A DNA stretch of 64,000 nt from Arachis hypogaea. Taxonomy: Eukaryota > Streptophyta > Magnoliopsida > Fabales > Fabaceae. Within the stretch, counting starts at the first letter, position 1, and every line of letters begins with the position of its first letter. Where the stretch lies: assembly GCF_003086295.3 (NCBI RefSeq), contig NC_092050.1, forward strand, positions 157,734,699 to 157,798,698, written 5' to 3'. The translations under genes and the position numbers were made by a program. A model generated the notes under the pieces. It saw only the letters and a program-made list of their open reading frames with translations, was not told the origin of the DNA and did no database searches. Positions 58,630 through 64,000 of this stretch are shown piece by piece.

Positions 58630-61600
58630 TCACAAAGCTTGATTTGAAGGAACAGAACCCAACATGATAGACTTTTGTCTTTCCTTTGATGTTGGCTGTG
58701 GTTCTTCAAAAACAAAGGATACAAGAAGCAAGGATTACATTAGCAATTGTGATTCTAATTTCTTCAAATAAATGCAAGCCCTTCCAAATGGTGACAAACT
58801 ATACATAATGCAAATATTTGACAATGACAAAACCAATCATTTCCTTTTTCTCAATAACTAGTTGAAGAGTCAACTGTACCTATGTTAAATCTTTGCCAAG
58901 TGCATGTACTCAAAGCAGTAAATAATTGCCTATTTATAACCACAAAAATTGTTATTAAACTTTAGATAACAGATTTTGTGGGTTTAACTTTAACATACCA
59001 AATAAACTTTTAATGATATCCTATTTGAAATAACTTGGTTACCCATTTTCCTTTTCAATTTATGTTTTGGTTGGAGCTATGAATGCCATCATTCATAGAA
59101 AATTTCACCTACTTTTACTCCTCAATCAAACACTCCCTTAATCAGGATAATAATTAGGTGAAATTGTTCAAATCTTTCATCAAATGGCAAAATGAAATTA
59201 CATTTGGTTATCATCCCTTAAATGCTAATATTAACATAGCAACAAATTTGTAGCAGGTTCCCATCTATGTTCCAATTCTAGCAGCCATGTAATAATAGAT
59301 TGCTATTCTAAGAATATGAATGATAATATAATATGAGTATGGAAAAAAGAATAAACTTCCATTAAAGAGAAAATAGAAAAGAGAGACAATGAAGGCACGT
59401 GTAGCAACTACAAGTGAAGGTTCAAAGAAATGTCTAAAGAAGCAATCAATCTCTTCATTGTAAGAATCTGCTAATTTCTTCTTTCCCCACCTTGAGGCAT
59501 GAGGTGTAAGCTAATGCGTGTGGGGCAATTTTTTTATATGTAGTGTAGAATCTTATAAGCAGAGTAAAGTTCTAGATTTGAGGCAATAATTTTTAACAAT
59601 GCTTGAAGAATGATTAGGAATGCTACTAAGATTGGACAATGGAAATTTGAAGTGAGTATTCTAATAGGAGATAGATAAAACAAATCATGGGGTTAGTATT
59701 TTAGCATGCTATAGTTTAATTAGAAGATGTGATCTTTTGTGATGAAGAAGTTGCATGCCCCCACCTGATATGCATTATACATTGAAAATTGGGTTACTTG
59801 AAGACAAAGAGTAAGAAAAGCAATTAATAAAGAATTCAAAGTGGAGTTGCAACTTGCAAAAGTTGGTAACATTGAGAAGGACAAATACTAGTACAAAGAA
59901 GCATGTAAGGAAAAATTATGAAGGCTTTATTTCATGGGTTGGGACTGCTTGATTGGGGTAGGCAGTGTTTTCTTTAAGGGTAGGAGTGATCATCTTGGAT
60001 TGAGAACATTTAAGGGATAAGAAGGTGACATGGGTGACGTGTTCAAATAGATAGATTGCAAATTGAAAAGACTATGTTTGAATATCTTTTTAGAAAATAA
60101 ATAATATTGAGACTTGGTTGGTTTAGTAAAGTTTATTAGAGAAGCATAAGTATTTCATTTTGTATTTGATAAATAAAAAAGATTATGTGCTTGTATTTAT
60201 AATTTTTAAAAATTACGGATACTTTTATAAATATTTAAGTAGATATTTTTTGAAGTTCGCTCATACATATTAAAATTTAAAAATCTAACATAATCTTATA
60301 TATTAATAAATATCTAAATTTACATTTATATTTATATTTATTATGAAAAATCACTTTTATTATTTTAATTAAATTTATCAAATATAAATGATATAATTTT
60401 TAAAAAAATTATCTTTCATAACCTGATTTTAATAAATTATTTTCAAAAAGTAAAAATTTTATCAAATTGACACCAAAACATCAATCAGTAAAAAAAAAAT
60501 GACAAATAAAGGCAGACAACAACTTTACCAAAACAATTTTCTTTTTTATTATTATCTCTATGCCTTTGTATTTTATGTTTTGGGATAATTACCTAACAAA
60601 TAAAGGATTTTTCCTTGAAATGCTAATGATAGAAAGATAGTGCTTGTGGTTTTGCAATACAAGCTGTACAGCAGAACCATGTGAGACCCCACATTAAGGT
60701 AGGCAGATTGCTACATCAGAATCTTTTTCACATACATAAGTACATACGGATAGAGAGCCAAAGGAAAAAAGATTCCCATTATGTTAAGTCTTAGACCATG
60801 GACCATATCTTAGTTGAAATTTGAAATTTCCTTGTATTAATAATGCCTAAGAAGATAAACAGAAATATATAATACTAGATCATTATTAGACTTTTACCAT
60901 TATTAGTATTATGTTTAATTCTGATCCACCTATAGTGTAAGAATTTATGTTGAACACAACATTCAAGAACTCAAAACATTTTAGATGGTTATAGTTATAG
61001 TCTTTCAAATGATGTGATATTAAATTAATTAGATGATAATATTTATAATTTGCTTGAGCCTCAAACTTTGAGAAAAAGGGACACTCCACTTACTACCAAG
61101 TGAGCAAGCACTAAGCCAAAGCCAAAGCCAAAGGCATAACACCAGATGATAAGATTCTTAATATTCTCATGCCATGCTACATGAGAGCACTCAAAAACTA
61201 AATAAAAATTAAAGTGAAAATGTAAATACTAAAATGAGAGAGAAGAATGACCCACATAAGTTATAAGACACACATTCAACGGTTTTGTATTACACCTGAA
61301 TGCACCTAAGAATCTCCCTAACAAATGGGACTCGCTAAAAAACTTGTAAATGCTGACACTTTTTTTATGTGTCATATGTTGCTCCACAACTGTCCTAATA
61401 TACAAAGGGAAATTCTAAGGTGCTGCCAGCATAAGAATAAGTGTGTTTGATTTACATTTTTTTACTAATAAAATAAAAGGGAGGGGGAGGAATTTGACTT
61501 TATGAAGCACTTTTGCTAAAAGTAACTTCAGAAAAGAATGAAGCCAAATTCTTACTTTTCTTAGGAAGACTTAAAGAACAAATGAGCTCTAAGATGGTCT

Positions 61601-62723
61601 TGTGTCCACAATTTAACATCTCAATTATTTTGATCAAAAGTAAAATAATAAAGAAAACTGAAAGCAGCAATAGCACATTCAATGAGGAGTAATGCTACAC
61701 AAATAGCAAAAGTCAAAAAACAGCCCACAAAACACAAGGAGGATGGTTAAAGAGAATAAAGTTAAAGTGTTTAGATCTATTTATTTATCTAGTGGTCTAT
61801 ATAAATATTTTGACTCTAGTATTTTCATAAAATTTAAGTGTTAAATCACTATAAATGTTTTGCTAACTAGTGTTCTTAAGAATTTTGAAATAAAAAAACT
61901 TTGAATTATTCAATACCTTTCAAGGAATCAATAACTTAAAAAAAAAAATTTTTTAATAAAATCTACTTCTAAAGTTCTAGTAAAACCCTTAATATATATT
62001 TGCACACTAGAAATTTAAATAACTATGATACCAAACACTATTTAAAGATAAAAGCAAAGGACTAAGGTATTAGAATGAGGACGGCATCAATTTTTTTTTT
62101 TAAAAAGAAAAAACATATGGTGACAATAAAATATAATATAATAGAGCATTGGCACTCTTTTTCCTTGTTCCACAAATATTGAAATTCCAACAAGGGACAG
62201 ATGTAAGTATATAAGCATAGGGAATGACTTACTAGAAATGAGGGCTTTAGGTCTGTTCTTGAACAGGATCCTATGTCGAATGATTCCAACAACTTGAAGC
62301 TCAACCTCACCACAACCGCTGCTTTCTCCTCTGTCAATGGGAGAGTGCTTCACTTTCTTGAGCACCATCATTGGCTTCTTCAGAGGAACCTTTGACCCAG
62401 TCAGCTCGTGATACCCAATAGTCAAAGTATACACTTCCTGAACAACAAGGACCGTTCACGCAACCAATGGTGCATAAGAAATCATGGGTCGCAATAAAAA
62501 TCTCTAATTAATTTGTGGGGTGCAATAAAAAAATGATTTTTTTTTTTTGTGTGTGGACCTGAGAAGAAGGACGGCAGAGAGTTCCGATTTGAAGGTTTGG
62601 GAGGGAGTCATGGAAACCTGGTTGGGGTTCGACGACGCCTTGGAGTTCAACGATGGCCCATTCTTTGCATCTTCCTTCTTCTTCTTTATCTTCTCCGCAG
62701 TTGCATCTTACTCGAATCTCCAT
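58630..62723 (-). CDS. CTF8: CTF8, subunit of the CTF18 alternative clamp loader
   Basis: CTF8 with DCC1 and CTF18 forms the RFC-like complex that loads or unloads PCNA and promotes sister-chromatid cohesion in S phase. Three exons: 62723-62559, 62437-62233 and 58703-58630; 147 aa in all. Exon 1 gives MEIRVRCNCG, EWAIVELQGVVEPQPGFHD and GTLCRPSSQ. Exon 2 gives EVYTLTIGYHELTGSKVPLK, KPMMVLKKVK and VVGIIRHRILFKNRPKALIS. Both match the conserved Ctf8 fold. Exon 2 ends at a canonical donor (A|GTAAGT) in phase 1. Reading through adds only unrelated residues, whereas the TTTGAAG| acceptor at 58704 gives ALIS-KPQPTSKERQ and a stop after SVPSNQAL. This makes intron 2 3,529 bases long. The third exon rests on phase and the KALISKPQ junction that I recall for plant Ctf8, so it is slightly less certain than the first two. 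Confidence 0.88.
58704..62232 (-). other. Intron 2 of CTF8 (3.5 kb)
   Basis: The stretch has no open frame, no terminal-repeat element and no gene on either strand that I can support. It is only moderately AT-rich compared with the true intergenic regions, consistent with intron sequence. Confidence 0.6.
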
Positions 62724-62782
62724 TCTTCTCGGTTGTTCTGTTTTCTCTTTCTCAAAAAGAGAGGGTTTTATTTGGGGATTTT

Positions 62783-62790
62783 ATTGGCGG
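62783..62790 (-). promoter_or_regulatory. E2F-type site (ATTGGCGG) upstream of CTF8
   Basis: ATTGGCGG fits the plant E2F consensus WTTSSCSS, 60 bases upstream of the CTF8 start codon. Confidence 0.45.
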
Positions 62791-62804
62791 CAATGAGGCT
62801 TGCT

Positions 62805-62812
62805 TTTCCCGC
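62805..62812 (-). promoter_or_regulatory. Canonical E2F site (TTTCCCGC) in the CTF8 promoter
   Basis: TTTCCCGC is the classical E2F motif found in plant S-phase genes such as PCNA, MCM and RNR. It lies 82 bases upstream of the ATG and directly downstream of the TATA box, in the expected start-site region. Confidence 0.65.
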
Positions 62813-62814
62813 GC

Positions 62815-62824
62815 TTTTTATATA
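62815..62824 (-). promoter_or_regulatory. TATA box of CTF8
   Basis: On the minus strand TATATAAAAA, 92 bases upstream of the start codon, just before the E2F sites. Confidence 0.55.
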
Positions 62825-62875
62825 CATACTTAAAAAAAAAAAAAGGGGCAAGAAGAGGGCCTTAATTGTTTTAGT

Positions 62876-63576
62876 TAGGGGTGCACATGGCCGGGTGAAG
62901 CCGGGTTTGATGTGACCCAGATCCGATTCGAAATATACAACGGGTTTATTTATTAAATCCGAACCCGACCCTAAACCTGATGAAACCAATATACTTTCGG
63001 GCCACAATTATATCGGGTGAAAATCGGGCCGTTAACATTACATTATGTTGATACCTTCTTGTAAGCTAGCATATAAAAATATCCAAATTTCCAAGACTCC
63101 AACAATTATTTAACATGGTAAAATTCACTTAGAAAAATATAACAAGAACCAACCCTTCTTTAAAATGAAAGCATAACCACAATCAATACTAATATTGTCT
63201 AATAATACCAAATATTTAAATTAATATAAATAATGTAATATTATGCATTAGTCTAAAGTCTTATGCATTCTAAACATAAAACATTAACTTATAATCTTAT
63301 AATGACTAATAACACAAAATATTAAGGTTTATAATACTTAAATTCCACATAAGAATAGTCATGATCCATCACTAATAACACAAAATATTAATTGTGTATG
63401 ATGACCGGGCCACCGGGTGACCCGAGCTATGACCCGGACCCGACCCGAAATAATGACCGGGTCTATTTTTGAGACCCTTATCCGACTCTAAACCCGATGA
63501 AATCATACCAAATTAACCCATAAAGTATTCGGGGCCGGACCGAACCTTCGGGCCGGGCCGAATCTGTGCACCCCTA
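62876..63576. mobile_element. hAT-like MITE (TAGGGGTGCACA family), well preserved
   Basis: Perfect 12-base terminal inverted repeats TAGGGGTGCACA. Flanks GTTTTAGT (62868-62875) and GTTTTAAT (63577-63584) form a 7/8 match target duplication. The interior has GGGCCGG/CCGGGTGACCCG words near both ends and an AT-rich core. It inserted about 50 bases upstream of the CTF8 TATA box. Related to the older copy at 1851-2439. Confidence 0.8.
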
Positions 63577-63584
63577 GTTTTAAT

Positions 63585-64000
63585 CAACTGAATTTTGAAA
63601 ATTTGACTCCGGTGTAAAATGTTGTGTCAACAAACTAATTATTTGTTTAGTAAGATTCAATTGGGTCTTTGTTTATTTTTACGAAAAATAAGGTATTTTT
63701 TGTTAAAAAAAAAAGGACATTTTAGCCTTCAATTTTTTTTATTTTAGAATAATACGATATTTTTATTAAAAAATTTGTTAAATAGTAATGAAAATTAGTT
63801 TTGTGAAAATTTTATTTGTAATTTGTAAAGGTTTTAAACTTCTACAACTTATTAATAAGTTTATTTTTGAGAAAAATTTTCACCGACAGTGATTAAATAG
63901 GGAAACACTATTATTAAAAATAATGTTATAGGAAAAAAAGTAATTACAATACGTAGACTTTTTAAGAGAAAAAAATAGCATAAAACAAGAAATGAAATAC
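63585..64000. other. AT-rich terminal stretch
   Basis: Nothing recognisable; low-complexity AT-rich sequence to the window end. Confidence 0.4.

Noticed and set aside
1..64000. CRISPR arrays, bacterial operons, phage or plasmid functions
   Set aside because: All recognisable genes are plant-type with spliceosomal introns; no regularly spaced repeats or prokaryotic gene order occur.
1..64000. Full-length LTR retrotransposon
   Set aside because: No pair of long direct repeats with primer-binding site, gag or reverse-transcriptase frames was found; the only long direct duplication (34457/43966) has none of these between its copies.

Overview
This is plant nuclear DNA, almost certainly from a eudicot and probably a legume of the peanut (Arachis) type. 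The legume guess rests on the feel of the Mutator-like and LINE remnants and is inference. The window is very AT-rich and gene-poor. It holds five genes with intact reading frames, all spliced or carrying plant-type UTRs: a class B heat-stress transcription factor (8128-9350, minus), a protein phosphatase 1 inhibitor-2 (25534-27904, minus), two tandem ATL-type RING-H2 ubiquitin ligases (47928-49013 and 55083-56096, plus), and the replication/cohesion factor CTF8 (58630-62723, minus). There is no operon structure and no bacterial signal.

Layout: 1-6.2 kb is repeat-dominated, with a foldback element, two hAT-like MITEs, an internally deleted Mutator-like element with a broken transposase gene, and a second foldback. 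8.1-9.7 kb is the heat-shock factor and its promoter. 9.7-25 kb is AT-rich intergenic DNA with Tourist-like and other MITEs, a tandem repeat, two GC-rich islands and one orphan first exon of a COR27/28-like gene. 25.5-28.7 kb is the inhibitor-2 gene. 29.3-33.6 kb holds a small inserted element and a LINE remnant split by a nested hAT-like element. 34-44 kb has duplicated blocks, a PEP-carboxylase last-exon pseudogene, a near-perfect hairpin of about 310-base arms, and a HUA2-like gene fragment. 44-64 kb carries the two ATL genes, CTF8 (with a 3.5-kb intron) and more MITEs.

The genes are independent units. Two themes link some of them: stress signalling (heat-shock factor, the ATL pair) and cell cycle (inhibitor-2, CTF8; the latter has E2F-type promoter sites). 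Inhibitor-2 and CTF8 are, from memory, also close neighbours in Arabidopsis, which suggests an old linkage. I found no wholly new biological system. The best candidates for a second look are the long hairpin beside gene fragments at 40.0-41.3 kb, the GGTCCG-rich inserted element present twice, the heat-shock element next to the heat-shock factor start codon, and the E2F sites of CTF8.
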